Source: Calendula officinalis (taxonomy: Eukaryota > Streptophyta > Magnoliopsida > Asterales > Asteraceae). Taken from it: a stretch of DNA of 64,000 bases. A program made the position numbers and the translations under genes. The notes beneath the pieces were generated by a model. The model was not told the origin of the DNA. It saw only the letters and a program-made list of their open reading frames with translations, and did no database searches. The stretch's first letter is position 1. Each line of letters opens with the position of its first letter. Shown here piece by piece: positions 11,206 through 26,745 of the stretch. The DNA lies in NCBI GenBank assembly GCA_963853835.1, contig OY970825.1, positions 31,124,835 to 31,188,834 of the forward strand. The letters are read 5' to 3'.

Positions 11206-13800
11206 ATGTCTACCATTGTTGCACCAATTATGTCTGGAAAGGGAGTACCCATCTTTGATGGTAAAGACTTCCATCAATGGAAGCTAAAAGCTCAGTGGTA
11301 TCTCGAATCCATTCATCAAGAAATGCTCACTGTGCTAAATGATGGTCCTATCATCCCACAAACTGTGGAACCCGTTGCTGCTACTGATGATGCTCCTGAG
11401 AGCATAAGGACAGTTCCAAAACTGAAACACACCTGGACTGATACTGACCGTCAGTTATTCAGTCTAGACTCAAGAGCAAAGGGAGTGATTGGTAATGCTG
11501 TTACCAAAGAAATACTTAATGCAATTATGAAATTGCCAACAGCAAAGGCTATGTGGGATAGCCTATCAGTCACCTATGAAGGCACAACAAAGGTGAATTT
11601 GCAAAGAAAAAGCAACATGAGAAGGAAATATGAAAACTTCTTCTCAACTCCTAATGAAGACATCACCACTCTCTATAACAGGTTCAATACTGTTATCCAT
11701 GATCTAATCAGTGTAGGCATTGTGAAAGAGGAAGGAGAGCTTGTTCAAAAGTTCCTGGATAGTCTTCCTCAACAATTTATTGACATGACAAACTCTGTCA
11801 ATGCTGCTAACAACATTGAGTCATAAACTCTTCAAACTTTGTATGGTCTAATGTTGAATCATGAGGAGAATAATGCTGCAAGACTGATCAACTGGAAGAA
11901 AACTGACAAGTCTTCCACTGGCATGGCTCTAGTTGTGCAACAGGCCTATACTATGACTGAGCCAGATGAACCAGAAGTTGATCTAGCTGATGCTGAGACA
12001 GAAGAGATTGAAACTCAAATGGCTCTTATGTCTATGAAGCTGGATCAGTTGAAGAAGAAGAGGCTTGGTGTTAGCTCTTCTAATACTGATCCAAGATCAG
12101 GTCTTTGCTATAGGTGTGGAAAGCCTGGACATATTGCTGCAAATTGTCATACCAAGTCTTCTGAGACTGACCAAAATGACAAGATTGCATACCGAGCAAA
12201 GAGGTATAGAGACAAATATGTCAAGCTGAAGAATTGGAGCAAGGGCAAGAGGGCAGAAGGGAATGGAGCACCTCATCAAGCACTTTACTCAGAAGCCTGG
12301 ATGGATGAAGACTTAAGTGATGATGAGGAAGAGATTGAGAATAAAGCCTTTATGGCTTTCACTGAAGATGATTTGAAAAGCTCTTTTGAAAAGGATATCA
12401 AAGAGGCTGAGAGGATGAGTGTTCATACTGATTGGGATTCCACTCAGTTGTACAAGGTAAGTTCCTTTCAAACTTATTCAGTGAATGAAAAAACTAAGAT
12501 TTTTGAGTATATGATTGTTGATCTTAAAACTTCTGTACAAAAAGAAAAAGCTTTAAAATTAACAATTCAAGAACTTGAAAGGGTAGATAATGAAAACTTA
12601 GATAAACTAGCAAAATTTAAAGATTTAGAATTAAATTTTTCAGATTTAAAAGACATTAACCAAAGATTAGCTGATAAAGCTCATTTACACAAACTTGAAA
12701 AAGAGAAATTTGAAAAACAGTGTAAATCTTGGGGAAATGCTTCAATAAAATTAAATAAATGTTTAAATCAACAATTCCCAGAAAATGTGAGGGCTGCACT
12801 TGGTGTTGATCCTCAATTTAAATATAGGAACAATTTTGCTGATTTATTTGAAGAGTTTTCTACTATGAACCCTATTAATTTTGTAAAAGCTAAAACTTTA
12901 TGTGAAGTTGGATGTCAAACTGAGTCAGATGATGAGGAAAATGAAATTTTAGAAAAACCTATTGGTCCCTCCATCTGCTCAAAGTGCTATACTGAGCTAC
13001 AAGAACTCAGTATTGAATTTCATAAAACGGAAATTTCTGATACCGAGCTCCCAATAGTTCAGTATGACACTTCTGCTGTTCCACCTTTTGAATTATTATT
13101 TAATACAACAACTTTTGAATTATATAATGATAAAAAGACAACTTCTATCTCAAATGCTTCATCTAATACAGAAGTTGCAGGAACAGAAACATCATATACT
13201 GAGACATCTAAAGAACCTGATAAAGTTGTTTCTTCAAAGCATGATAAACAAAAAACAACTTCAACTAGGTCCTTAGTTGGCAGAGACAAGAAGTCTACCA
13301 CTAATAATATTAGAAAGACTTCTCTGCCAAATAAAAAGAAGCAACCAGATCCTCCATCTCCTAAACCAGTTAAAAACAATGTTAATTCACCTATTAAAAA
13401 TGACAAAATTAACATTTTAAAAACACTTGGTGATCAGGTCAAATCTTTAAGTAAACAATTTGCAAAACTTGTTCATACTGACCTACCAAAATTGAAACGT
13501 TTTTCTAAAATACCTTATGAAAACATGTTTAGAAATAGACCTAGAAAATGTTATAGGTGTCATCATACTGGTCATAAGGGAGATGAATGCTGGACCGATC
13601 TCTCAATTCCTAGGTACTCAGTACCAAAGAAAAGGAGAGAAACTAAGTCAGTATCACCAAAGAAAACTTCTAAAGTTTCCCCCGAAGTGATACTGACCTC
13701 TCTACATAAAGAGATCAAGTCAAAATATGTTTATCCCACCAAAGGTCCCATTCAAAAATGGGTTCCTAAAGAACTAACTCTTATTTTGTGTCTTGTGCAG
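11206..13800 (+). pseudogene. Element B Gag with C-terminal extension (one stop codon)
   Basis: Capsid-like Gag begins at the ATG at 11206, about 85 nt after the PBS. The N-terminal copia Gag region (DGKDFHQWK, AKAMWDSLSVTYEGT) is followed by a CCHC knuckle (CYRCGKPGHIAANC, about residue 300) and ALMAFT-like ENKAFMAFTEDD. A coiled-coil region and a second CCHC (CYRCHHTGHKGDEC, about residue 781) come next. An in-frame TAA at 11824-11826 interrupts the capsid region. The frame runs open into protease here, unlike A and D. A strong donor AAG|GTAAGT at 12456/12457 and an acceptor TGTGCAG at 13800 would remove the coiled-coil and second knuckle. Confidence 0.85.
12457..13800 (+). other. Predicted gag-pol intron of element B
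   Basis: Starts GTAAGT after codon-final AAG (phase 0) and ends with CTAAC, a U-rich stretch and TGTGCAG. It is 1344 nt long, a multiple of three, so spliced and unspliced forms both read into pol. Elements A and D carry matching sites at homologous positions. Splicing is inferred; there is no transcript evidence. Confidence 0.5.
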
Positions 13801-16800
13801 GGTGACAGAAAATGGTATTTAGATAGTGGCTGCTCAAGACACATGACAGGCACTATGGAATACCTTCTCAATTATACTCCAGAGAAGGGTCCTTCTGTTA
13901 AATTTGGAGATGACTCGGTGGGAAAGACAAGAGGTTATGGTGTGATCAAGGCAGGCAACATAACTTTTAAAAGAGTTGCCTATGTAGAGGGTCTTAAACA
14001 CAATCTGCTCAGTATCAGCCAGATGTGTGATGATGACAATGAAGCTCGATTCAGAAAGGTTGCAGGAATCATCTACAATGATAAAGGCCAGCCTGTACTC
14101 ATTGCTAGAAGAGAAAAAGATGTATATGTGGTCAACCTATCTGAAATAGATCCAACTATTCGAGTATGCCTGCTTTCTAAAGTCAAGCCAGAATTGCATT
14201 AGCTATGGCACAAGAAACTCTCTCACATCAACTTTAGAAATATCAACGAGCTCAGTATGAAGAAACTGGTGAGAGGGCTGCCCACTATTACTTATTCAAA
14301 AGATAAGTTATGCTCAGCATGTGAAATGGGCAAGCAGAAGAAGAGTTCATTCAAGTCCAAAGTCAATCATTCCATTAATGAACCTCTTACTATGATACAT
14401 ATGGATCTTTTTGGCCCTATCAGCACACCAACTTTGGCCAAAAAGATCTATACTCTAGTCTTGGTTGATGAATTTTCAAGATATACTTGGGTCATCTTCC
14501 TCAAGACTAAGTCAGATGCAACAACAGAAATCATTGCCTTTATAAAAAGAGAGGAACTTCAAAAAGGCAAAAAGGTCAAGCAACTTAGAAGTGACCATGG
14601 TACTGAGTTTAAGAACTCAGTATTAGCCGATTTCTGTGAAGAAAAAAGGAATCATTCAAAACTTCTCTGCAGCCTACACACCACAACAAAATGGTGTTGT
14701 AGAAAGAAAGAATAGAACACTGATTGAAGCTGCAAGAACTTTATTATGCCATGCTGGACTGGCACTGAGTTTCTGGGCTGAAGCTGTAAACTGTGCAAAC
14801 TTCACTCAGAATAGAGCCACTATAGTCCAAAGACATCTGAAGACTCCATGTGAGTTATACAATGGCAAGATTCCTAATGTGGAATACTTCCACATCTTTG
14901 GGAGTAAATGCTTTGTACTCAGTACAAAACAAAATCTCAACAAATTTGCTCCCAAAGCAAATGAAGGTGTGTTCATGGGCTACTCTCCACACTCTAAAGC
15001 TTTCAGAGTGTATATCATCTCAACCAAGATGATTGTAGAATCCATTCATGTCACATTCGATGAAGATCAGAATGAGCATTCTACCTCAGCAAGTGAAGAC
15101 ATAAGTGGCATAGATATTCTATCCAATCCAGAACACTCCATTGCTGAACAGCCCAAGTTTCATCCACACTTTATTCCCAATAAATTTAATGAAACTGATC
15201 AAGTTCAAACTCAGTATCACTCAACTGCGACTAATACTGAGGTTCCCATAACAGAGGATCTCCATACTGAGTTTCCAACTAATGATCTGAACCACTCTAC
15301 CTATGAAGAAGGTGAAACATCCAACACTTCACAAGAATCCACATCAACTCTGCAAAATGAAGATGAACAGCAACCTGCGCTGTCTAATACTGACCAGAAT
15401 TCCACTCAGTATCAGACACAAGACACACCAAATCAACAAGATATTGTTGATCCTATTTCAAATGCTCCCTTAGTAAAAAATTTAAGGGAACACAGAGACC
15501 ATCCACACTCAAACATTATTGGTCCTATTGAAGAAGGTGTCCAAACAAGAAGAAAATTAGAATTTCCAACCCAAGCAACTGTAAATTTTTGTTTCTTCTC
15601 AAGTTTCCTATCTACCATTGAACCAAAGAAAGCTGATGAAGCTTTATTAGATGAAGATTGGGTAGAGGCTATGCAAGAAGAGCTCACAGAGTTTGAGAGA
15701 AACAAAGTTTGGAACTTAGTACCACCTCCTACTGGCAAAACTATTTTTGGTACTAAGTGGGTATTCAGAAACAAGATGGAAAAGGATGGTGTTGTCATCA
15801 GAAACAAAGCAAGGTTAGTTGCTCAAGGTTACATGCAAGAAGAAGGCATTGACTATGATGAAACTTTTGCACCAGTTGCAAGAATTGAAGCTATTAGGTT
15901 GTATCTTGCATATGCAGCTTTTAAGAATTTCAAAGTTTATCAGATGGATGTCAAAAGTGCTTTTCTAAATGGAAAACTACAAGAAGAAGTTTATGTTAAA
16001 CAACCTCCAGGTTTTGTTGATCCTAAATTTCCTAATTATGTTTTCAAGCTTGATAAAGCTCTATATGGGCTCAAACAAGCTCCAAGAGCCTGGTATGACA
16101 CCCTGTCTGAGTACCTTATTGAAAATAAATTTACAAGAGGTAAAATTGATAAAACATTATTTTCAAAACGGAAAGGTTCTGACATCTTACTCATTCAGAT
16201 ATATGTAGATGATATTATCTTTGGCTCCACTGACAAGTCAATGTGTGACTGGTTTGCTAAGATAATGTCAACTCAGTATCAGATGAGTATGATGGGAGAA
16301 CTTACTTACTTTCTTGGTTTACAAGTTGAATAAAAGCCTGATGGCACTTTTATAAATCAAAGTAAGTATGTGCATGACATGTTAAAGAAATACAAATTTG
16401 AAAATTTATCTTCCATGCACACTCCTATGGGTACTCAGGATAAGATAAGTAAGGATGAAACTGGTAAACCAGTATGTCAATCCACATACCGAGGTATGAT
16501 TGGTTCCTTACTTTACTTAACTGCTAGCAGGCCTGATATCATGTTTGCCACATGTTTGTGTGCTCGGTATCAGGCTGATCCTAAAGAATCACACATGAAA
16601 GCAGTTAAGCGCATCTTTAAATATCTTACAGGTACTCCTAACCTGGGTCTTTGGTATCCCAAAGATTCAAACTTTCACCTTGAAGGGTACACAGATGCAG
16701 ATTTTGCAGGTTGTAGATTGGACAGAAAGAGCACAAGTGGAGGATGTCAATTCCTAGGTGGAAGACTAGTTGGTTGGTCATCCAAGAAGCAAAATTCGGT

Positions 16801-17143
16801 AGCAACTTCCACAGCAGAAGCAGAATATGTTACTGCAGGAAGTTGTTGTGCTCAATTATTATGGATGCAGTATCAACTCTTAGACTATGGGTTCAACTTT
16901 CATAAGACTCCCATTCATTGTGATAACAAGAGTGCTATTGCTATCACAGAGAACCCAGTCTATCACTCCAAAACCAAGCACATTGATATCAGACACCATT
17001 TTATTCGAGATAATGTGGAAAAAGGTAAGGTTGAGGTAGATTATGTACCAACAGATGAACAATTGGCCGATGTGTTTACTAAACCTCTCCCTGAGGAAAG
17101 GTTTATGTATTTACTAGGGCAATTAGGTATGTTGAATCCTTAA
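13801..17143 (+). pseudogene. Element B pol: protease, integrase, reverse transcriptase, RNase H
   Basis: The copia polyprotein starts with protease (WYLDSGCSRHMTG). It continues with the integrase zinc region (CSACEMGKQ), integrase core (RSDHGTEFKN, then TPQQNGVVERKNR), reverse transcriptase (YVDDIIFGS near 16200) and RNase H ending in KPLPEERF...LGMLNP at 17143. Lesions: TAG at 14200-14202, a one-base gain in the A-run near 14641-14647 that shifts frame, and TAA at 16331-16333. The lesions are few, matching the young LTRs. Any mobility would need enzymes from a relative. Confidence 0.9.
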
Positions 17144-17374
17144 TCTTTCTTAAATTTCCTTTAAAACTGAGCGCTCAGTATCACTCCTGTTGATACTGAT
17201 CACTCAGTATCACTAGTCTGTTATCATCAAAATTTAAAATTTTTATTTTTTTTATTAATTTCAAGAGTAAATCAATTGGTTTTGTATTTTTTAAAAATGT
17301 TTTAAAAATTAATTTTTTTTAACTCAGTATTGGGGTATGACGGCTCTTACACCGAGTTTAATCCTTATACTGCT

Positions 17375-17410
17375 CAACGGTAACCTTTCTTAATAAGAAA
17401 GTTACCGTTG
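17375..17410. repeat. Inverted repeat upstream of the B third ORF
   Basis: Arms CAACGGTAAC(C)TTTCTTA and TAAGAAAGTTACCGTTG, with one bulged base, lie about 70 bp upstream of the TATA box. Like the inverted repeat ahead of C's third ORF, it suggests a regulatory region, though the sequences are unrelated. Confidence 0.75.
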
Positions 17411-17476
17411 GCAGAGGATAAGGCAGTCAAATCAGCCGTTTTTACTTCCCCATACCTTAATTATCTTTAAATCTCC

Positions 17477-17484
17477 TATAAATA
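17477..17484 (+). promoter_or_regulatory. TATA box of an internal promoter for the B third ORF
   Basis: TATAAATA in the context CTCCTATAAATAACC, nearly identical to C's, lies 128 bp upstream of the ATG at 17605. The intervening sequence is a T/C-rich leader. An acceptor-like TTTCTTAG at about 17569-17576 leaves room for a spliced subgenomic RNA instead. Confidence 0.5.
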
Positions 17485-17604
17485 ACCGTTTTTTTTACTT
17501 CAAATATTTTTCAACAGTTATTTCATTCTTTCATTTAAAATTCTCTCTGCGATTAACGATTTCACTCTTTCTTAGCAAGCAAAACTCTTAAATCAAAATC
17601 ACAG

Positions 17605-21696
<4,092 letters not shown>

Positions 21697-21777
21697 AGAA
21701 GAAGACTTTGCAGCCTGTAGCTTACTTTGTTTAGTATCTCTTTGTAGTTATTTTGTTATCATTAGATAGGGGGAGAT

Positions 21778-22279
21778 TGTTAAGGCAAAAAGCCTTGCCC
21801 CTTTGGATCTTAAGATAACAAAACAACCTAGATTAGCTTTGATTAATATGTAGAATAATATAGCTAAGTTTAGGTCTGATACTGAGTGATCAGTATTGGA
21901 ACTCAGTATCAGTACTCAGTATCAGATAGTGATACTGAGTACAAGGACTGAGTAGAAGGACTGAGTTACCATATGTAACAGACTAAGATCAAATCCCTTG
22001 ATCTTAGTCATTTTCCTAGTTTAGTCCTTTGGTTACTCCTTTGCCCATTATGTAAGATCTCTATATCATTATAAATAGAGATCATCTTGCAAAGGAGTAC
22101 TTACCAATTCACTTTACACTTTCATATATTTGTAATTGATCAGTGGTCTTGTTATTCCGCAACAAGCCACACTTAGTGGAATTATACTTTGACTCATATC
22201 TTGTTCTTATAAAATATTTGTCTTAAGTTATAATTAACCAATCAATTAACCATCTAATCCAGGGTGTTGTGACCTAACA
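21778..22279 (+). repeat. 3' LTR of element B (502 bp)
   Basis: Follows AGGGGGAGAT and ends CTAACA, with target duplication ATGAC after it. It is nearly identical to the 5' LTR. Confidence 0.95.
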
Positions 22280-22284
22280 ATGAC

Positions 22285-23038
22285 TAGTGAAAAAGGCTTC
22301 TCTTGCTACATCTTTAATTCCTGCATTCTTTGTAGCCTCTTGTCCTGTTCCTGTACTAGACACAAAAGCAGCATTGTTTGAAGGTAAATTAGGAGTTTTA
22401 TTACTTACCTCAGATTCAAACACTCTTAGTTCATTATACAGTTCATCCAGGTCTTTTTCTTCCAATGCATCTCCTTGTCTATATATAACAGTATACATAG
22501 ACCATTCTTCACCAAGAGATCTAAGGAACTTTCTGTTTACATCATCATTGTCTGGTTGAACACCAACTTGATTTAGTTCACCAATATGCTTGTTGAATCG
22601 ATCAAAGACTTGTGATAATGATTCATTCTTCTGGCCTTTGAAGTTTTTAAAGTCTTGCTTCAGAACAGACTTCATGTTTCTTTTGGTACTTTTGGTGCCT
22701 ACAAACCTCTTCTCCAGTGCCTGCCACAGCTTCTTAGCATCATCATATTCAACAAATAAATGTTGATAGTCAATGGGAATAGCAAGCAAAAGAGTGCTTA
22801 AGGCTTTGAGTTCGATTCCTCTGTCCTTCTTTTCTTTTTCACATTTGAGTTTGCCAGATTCAGTGGACGAACTTGCTAATGGAGTTTGAATGGTTTTGTT
22901 CCCTTCAAGAAAAACTTCCCACATGGAATAATCAGTAACAAGCATGTATTCCTTGATTCTGTTTTTCCACATCCCAAAGTTGTTGGGAGTGAGAATTGGA
23001 ATTTTGTTAGCCTGTGTGCTTTAATTGCTATCAGACAT
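22285..23038 (-). pseudogene. Element D gag, 5' half
   Basis: Starts at an ATG at 23038 (MSDSN) with a TAA at codon 6, where A reads Glu. It then continues open through NKIPILTPNNFG, MWKNRIKEYM and KRFVGTKSTKRNMKSVLKQDF to FFTSH, where element B interrupts it. It closely parallels A's Gag. The early stop alone would have silenced it unless the Met at 22972 is used. Confidence 0.85.
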
Positions 23039-23121
23039 GATCAACAATTATGAATTCGAAAGTATGAAACTTTTTTTATGTTCTTAATTCATAGATCTAG
23101 AACCTTAATGCTCTAAATAAA

Positions 23122-23447
23122 TAAATCGAATAACTCTAAATAACTCTAAATAAATCGATCTTTAGACTCAAGAATAGTTAGTTCTTGATCTGGAATATAC
23201 AACTACAAATAATAAAACTTGCGGAATTTAAACGAATATATTTGTATTGTTTAAACAAGGTTTTTCATTATTTTCATCACTAAAAGCCCCAATTCTACAT
23301 AAAATATGTAGAACGGTTTTAAACTTGTAACAGGATCATAATATGACCTTGAGGCTTAAAGAACACACACATACACGTTTTTGATGAAACATGGGTTTCA
23401 AGAACGACTAATTCTATGTCATTAGGTCACTTTATATAATAGAGAAC
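23122..23447 (-). repeat. Element D 5' LTR, inner part (R/U5 side)
   Basis: Minus-strand sequence continuing from 34904 across the A insertion. It ends near 23122 with GAGTTATTCGAT, resembling the E LTR end (GAGTTATTCGATCC). The next bases, AGAGC then GGTTCTAGATCT, match A's leader, but the PBS has decayed: GCTCTAAATAAA at 23110-23121 replaces GCTCTGATACCA. The exact boundary is uncertain. Confidence 0.6.
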
Positions 23448-23452
23448 CTAAG

Positions 23453-24091
23453 TGTTAGAACAAAATCACAGATCAACTTATTACTGATGCTGCAGTTAGT
23501 ACTGATCATGTTTACTACTGATGAATATTATGGTTAGTACTGATGGGGCAGAAACTTACTACTGATGAAGTTGATACTGGTGAAGTCTATAACTTAGTTA
23601 CTACTGATCAAGGCATATTGAAGATACTACTAATCAATAGTAGTTACTACTGACGATGGTTTTGGACTTACTACTGGTCACCAGACTTACTACTGATGTT
23701 GCATATTTACTACTGGTGATTAGTTTTACTACTGATACGCGTTTATGGAACATATCAAGTCCGAGATCTTCGCAGAGATAGTTATAGAATGTAATTCAAT
23801 GTATATCTTTATAATTCGAATGTAAATCAAGTCCTAGAATAACCAGGGTAAATAGTTAGGCTTCAAGGACTATTATAAATAGTTCCTTACGAATTGTAAA
23901 CGTACGTGTGTATTGTTAATCGATAATATACATTGAAGCTTTTTGTGAAACTGTGTTCTTAATATTCTCGCATATTGTTCTTACAGTTTATTGTTCTTAT
24001 TATATTGATATAGTGTTGATCCGCTGCAACTTCTATTATCAATTAGATCTAAAGGTGTTTATTAACTCTTCATAGTTAATCGATCCTAACA
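23453..24091 (+). repeat. 5' LTR of element A (639 bp)
   Basis: TGTTAGAAC to CCTAACA. The first 300 bp contain at least eight ACTACTG motifs. A TATA box lies near 23872-23881 (TATTATAAATAG). The CTGCAACTTC region precedes the end, as in related Sirevirus LTRs. Confidence 0.95.
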
Positions 24092-24093
24092 AG

Positions 24094-24105
24094 TGGTATC
24101 AGAGC
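24094..24105 (+). other. Primer-binding site, initiator tRNA-Met
   Basis: TGGTATCAGAGC lies two bases after the LTR end. Confidence 0.95.
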
Positions 24106-24178
24106 ATATTGGTTCTAGATCTACGAATTTTTAAGAACAACAAAAAGTTTTAATCTTTAAACACACACATTATTAATC

Positions 24179-26725
24179 ATGACTGATAATAATGAAAGCA
24201 CTCAAGCTAACAAAATCCCTATACTCACTCCCAATAACTTTGGGATGTGGAAGAATCGTATTAAGCAATACATGCTTATTACTGATTATTCCATGTGGGA
24301 AGTTGACATTGAAGGAAAAAAAACTGGTCCGGCTCAAGCAACCAGTTCTGCAACTGAAGCAGACAAACTAAAGTGTGAAAAGGAGAAGAAAGACAGAGGA
24401 ATCGAACTCAAAACTCTAAGCACTCTCCTACTGGCCATTCCTAATGACTATCAACATCTCTTTGTTGAATATGATGATGCTAAGGTGCTGTGGCAAGCAC
24501 TGGAGAAGAGATTCGTTGGCACCAAGAGCACCAAGAGGAACATGAAGTCTGTTCTCAAGCAAGACTTTGAAAACATCAAAGGAAAGCCCAATGAGACACT
24601 CACTCAAGTGTTTGACAGATTCAACAAGCTAATTGGTGAACTTAACCAGGTTGGGGTTAAGATGGATCAAGAAGATGTCAACATGAAGTTCCTAAGGTCT
24701 CTTAGTGAAGAATGGGCCATGTATACAGTGATATACAGACAGAGAGATGCACTAGAAGAAAATGAGTTAGATGAACTCTACAATGATCTCAGAGTATTTG
24801 AAACTGAGGTAAATCAAAAGAACCCTTCTATTTCCTCTAATAATGCTGCATTTGTATCTAGTACAGGTCAAGGTCAAGAAATCTCCACAGGAAAGGCTGC
24901 AGATTCTGAAGATGCTGCAAGAGAATCCTTTTTCACTAGTCATGTGCATACTGCACTAATTAGTGATGATTTGGAACAATTGAATCCAGATGATCTTGAA
25001 GAGATGGATCTCAAATGGCAGATGGCTATGCTGAGCCTGAGAACCAAAAGGTTCTTAAAAAGGACTGGTAGGACAAGTCTCAACTACAACAAAGGTGACA
25101 AAGCTGGATTTGACAAAACTAAAGTCAAATGTTACAACTGTAACAATCTTGGTCACTTTGCCAAATCAACTGCTCTTTTCTCACAACAAGGACAAGGGTA
25201 TGACTGGAGCTTTCAAGCCGAAGATCATGCTCAAAATCAAGCTCTCATGGCCTTTACTGACAGCAAATCTGAGGTAAAACCTAAACCTTGTACTTCTGAA
25301 TGTATTAAAATTGTTAAAAATTTAGAAAAAGAAAACACTAAATTAAATGAAGATTTAGCAAAAGCATTAAGAAGAAATCATGAATTTGATGGTGTGATTG
25401 CTGATCAAGAACATCAGATAAAGGTGTATCAGATGATTGATCAAAGGATAAAGGAAGAACTGCTCCAAGCTGTAGATGAGAAAGAGTACTATGAATTAAA
25501 AAATAAAGAACTAACAAGTAAATTAGAAGAATGTCAACTTGAAATTGAACAAAATAAATTGACAATTAAGAAATTTAAAAGAAGCACTAAAATTCTTGAT
25601 GAATTAACTAATAATCAAACTACAGAAAAAGTTGTTCATGGAGTGGGATATCATGCTGTACCACCTCCATATAAATTCATCCCTCCACTTAAAGATAGTT
25701 CAGAAAGAATCATAAATGAATTAAAAAGTGAAAATCAAACTGAATCTAATAATGAAACATCTGAATCAAATGATTCTTCTGATGATGATCAAACTACAGA
25801 CTCAATTGAATTTACAATCTTTCAAACTGAATCCACAAAATCAATTAATACAAGTTTTCACACAGCACAAAGTCCAAATGAATCTCCTAAATATGATGCA
25901 GAAAATATACCAAAAATCTTAAAAAGGGGAAATGAAAGAAATAAAAATCAACTCTTAGATCAAAAAATACCTGAAGGTGCTAAAGGTAAGAAATTAAGAT
26001 GTGTTATATGCAACAAAGTAAATCATTTAGCAAAGGATTGTCACTTCAATCCAATTAACTGTAAAGAGTTTAAAGAATTTAAAACTTCCAAAGAAAAGGC
26101 AAAAACACAGAAGTTGAAAGATACTACTGGTTCTTCAGTAGTGAATGAAAATAAAACTCCAATTGCTGAAACACCAAGATTTGGAAGAAGTGCACCAAGA
26201 TTTGTGCAAAACAGAAGATTTGGAAGCCCAAAGAACAGCAATTACTTCAAGAACAATGGAAAATCAAATCAAAATAAACAATATTTTAAATTTTCCAACA
26301 CCAGTAAAAACTTTAACAATTTTACTACTGGTGTTAACCCCAATTGTAATGCTGTCTGGTACCAGTACAAAAACACTACTGGTAAAAACCCTAATTACAA
26401 GAATACTACTGCTGCTAAACCAACATTCAAACATACTACTGGTGTCAACCCTAAAAACACTACTGGTCATTCTAAACATGGTAAGTACCCAAATACTACT
26501 GGTTCATCAGTAGTAAAGTATTCAAAGGCTAAAAATCATAGGTATAGACCAAGATCAGTAGTAAACTCAGACACCAGTACCAAGTCTAAAAGAGCAGTAG
26601 TAACACAGAACACCAGTACTAAAAAGGTATGGGTACCAAAAATGTTTAAGGTTAAATGTTCTAAATCTGATTTCTCAAAGGATGAACCCAAGACATACAA
26701 AGCTTGGGTTCCCAAACTTAACTAA
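24179..26725 (+). CDS. Element A Gag, long form (848 residues)
   Basis: Structural protein expected to form virus-like particles in the cytoplasm. It has an N-terminal copia Gag domain (ILTPNNFGMWKNRI, LWQALEKRFVGTKS). A first knuckle near residue 318 reads CYNCNNLGHFAKS; its last Cys has been lost by an in-frame deletion relative to D (CYNCSNLGHFAREC). ALMAFT follows, then a coiled-coil stretch (about residues 375-480), a second intact CCHC (CVICNKVNHLAKDC, about residue 607) and a C-terminus of repeated NTTG units produced by the ACTACTGGT DNA motif. It ends WVPKLN with TAA. Protease lies in another frame 20 nt later. A phase-0 donor at 25273/25274 and acceptor at 26745 would bypass the tail. 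Confidence 0.9.
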   Translation: MTDNNESTQANKIPILTPNNFGMWKNRIKQYMLITDYSMWEVDIEGKKTGPAQATSSATEADKLKCEKEKKDRGIELKTLSTLLLAIPNDYQHLFVEYDDAKVLWQALEKRFVGTKSTKRNMKSVLKQDFENIKGKPNETLTQVFDRFNKLIGELNQVGVKMDQEDVNMKFLRSLSEEWAMYTVIYRQRDALEENELDELYNDLRVFETEVNQKNPSISSNNAAFVSSTGQGQEISTGKAADSEDAARESFFTSHVHTALISDDLEQLNPDDLEEMDLKWQMAMLSLRTKRFLKRTGRTSLNYNKGDKAGFDKTKVKCYNCNNLGHFAKSTALFSQQGQGYDWSFQAEDHAQNQALMAFTDSKSEVKPKPCTSECIKIVKNLEKENTKLNEDLAKALRRNHEFDGVIADQEHQIKVYQMIDQRIKEELLQAVDEKEYYELKNKELTSKLEECQLEIEQNKLTIKKFKRSTKILDELTNNQTTEKVVHGVGYHAVPPPYKFIPPLKDSSERIINELKSENQTESNNETSESNDSSDDDQTTDSIEFTIFQTESTKSINTSFHTAQSPNESPKYDAENIPKILKRGNERNKNQLLDQKIPEGAKGKKLRCVICNKVNHLAKDCHFNPINCKEFKEFKTSKEKAKTQKLKDTTGSSVVNENKTPIAETPRFGRSAPRFVQNRRFGSPKNSNYFKNNGKSNQNKQYFKFSNTSKNFNNFTTGVNPNCNAVWYQYKNTTGKNPNYKNTTAAKPTFKHTTGVNPKNTTGHSKHGKYPNTTGSSVVKYSKAKNHRYRPRSVVNSDTSTKSKRAVVTQNTSTKKVWVPKMFKVKCSKSDFSKDEPKTYKAWVPKLN

Positions 26726-26745
26726 CCTTTTATGTACCTGTGCAG
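25274..26745 (+). other. Predicted gag-pol intron of element A
   Basis: Donor GAG|GTAAAA follows codon 365 (phase 0). The acceptor is preceded by AACTAACC (branch-point-like) and ends CTGTGCAG. The 1472-nt length is not a multiple of three, and exactly that puts Gag in frame with protease while removing the gag TAA. D has the same design with GAG|GTACGT. Experimental support is lacking. Confidence 0.55.

Noticed and set aside
13059..13415. Antisense ORF of 118 codons
   Set aside because: Shadow of the gag reading frame with no protein-like features.
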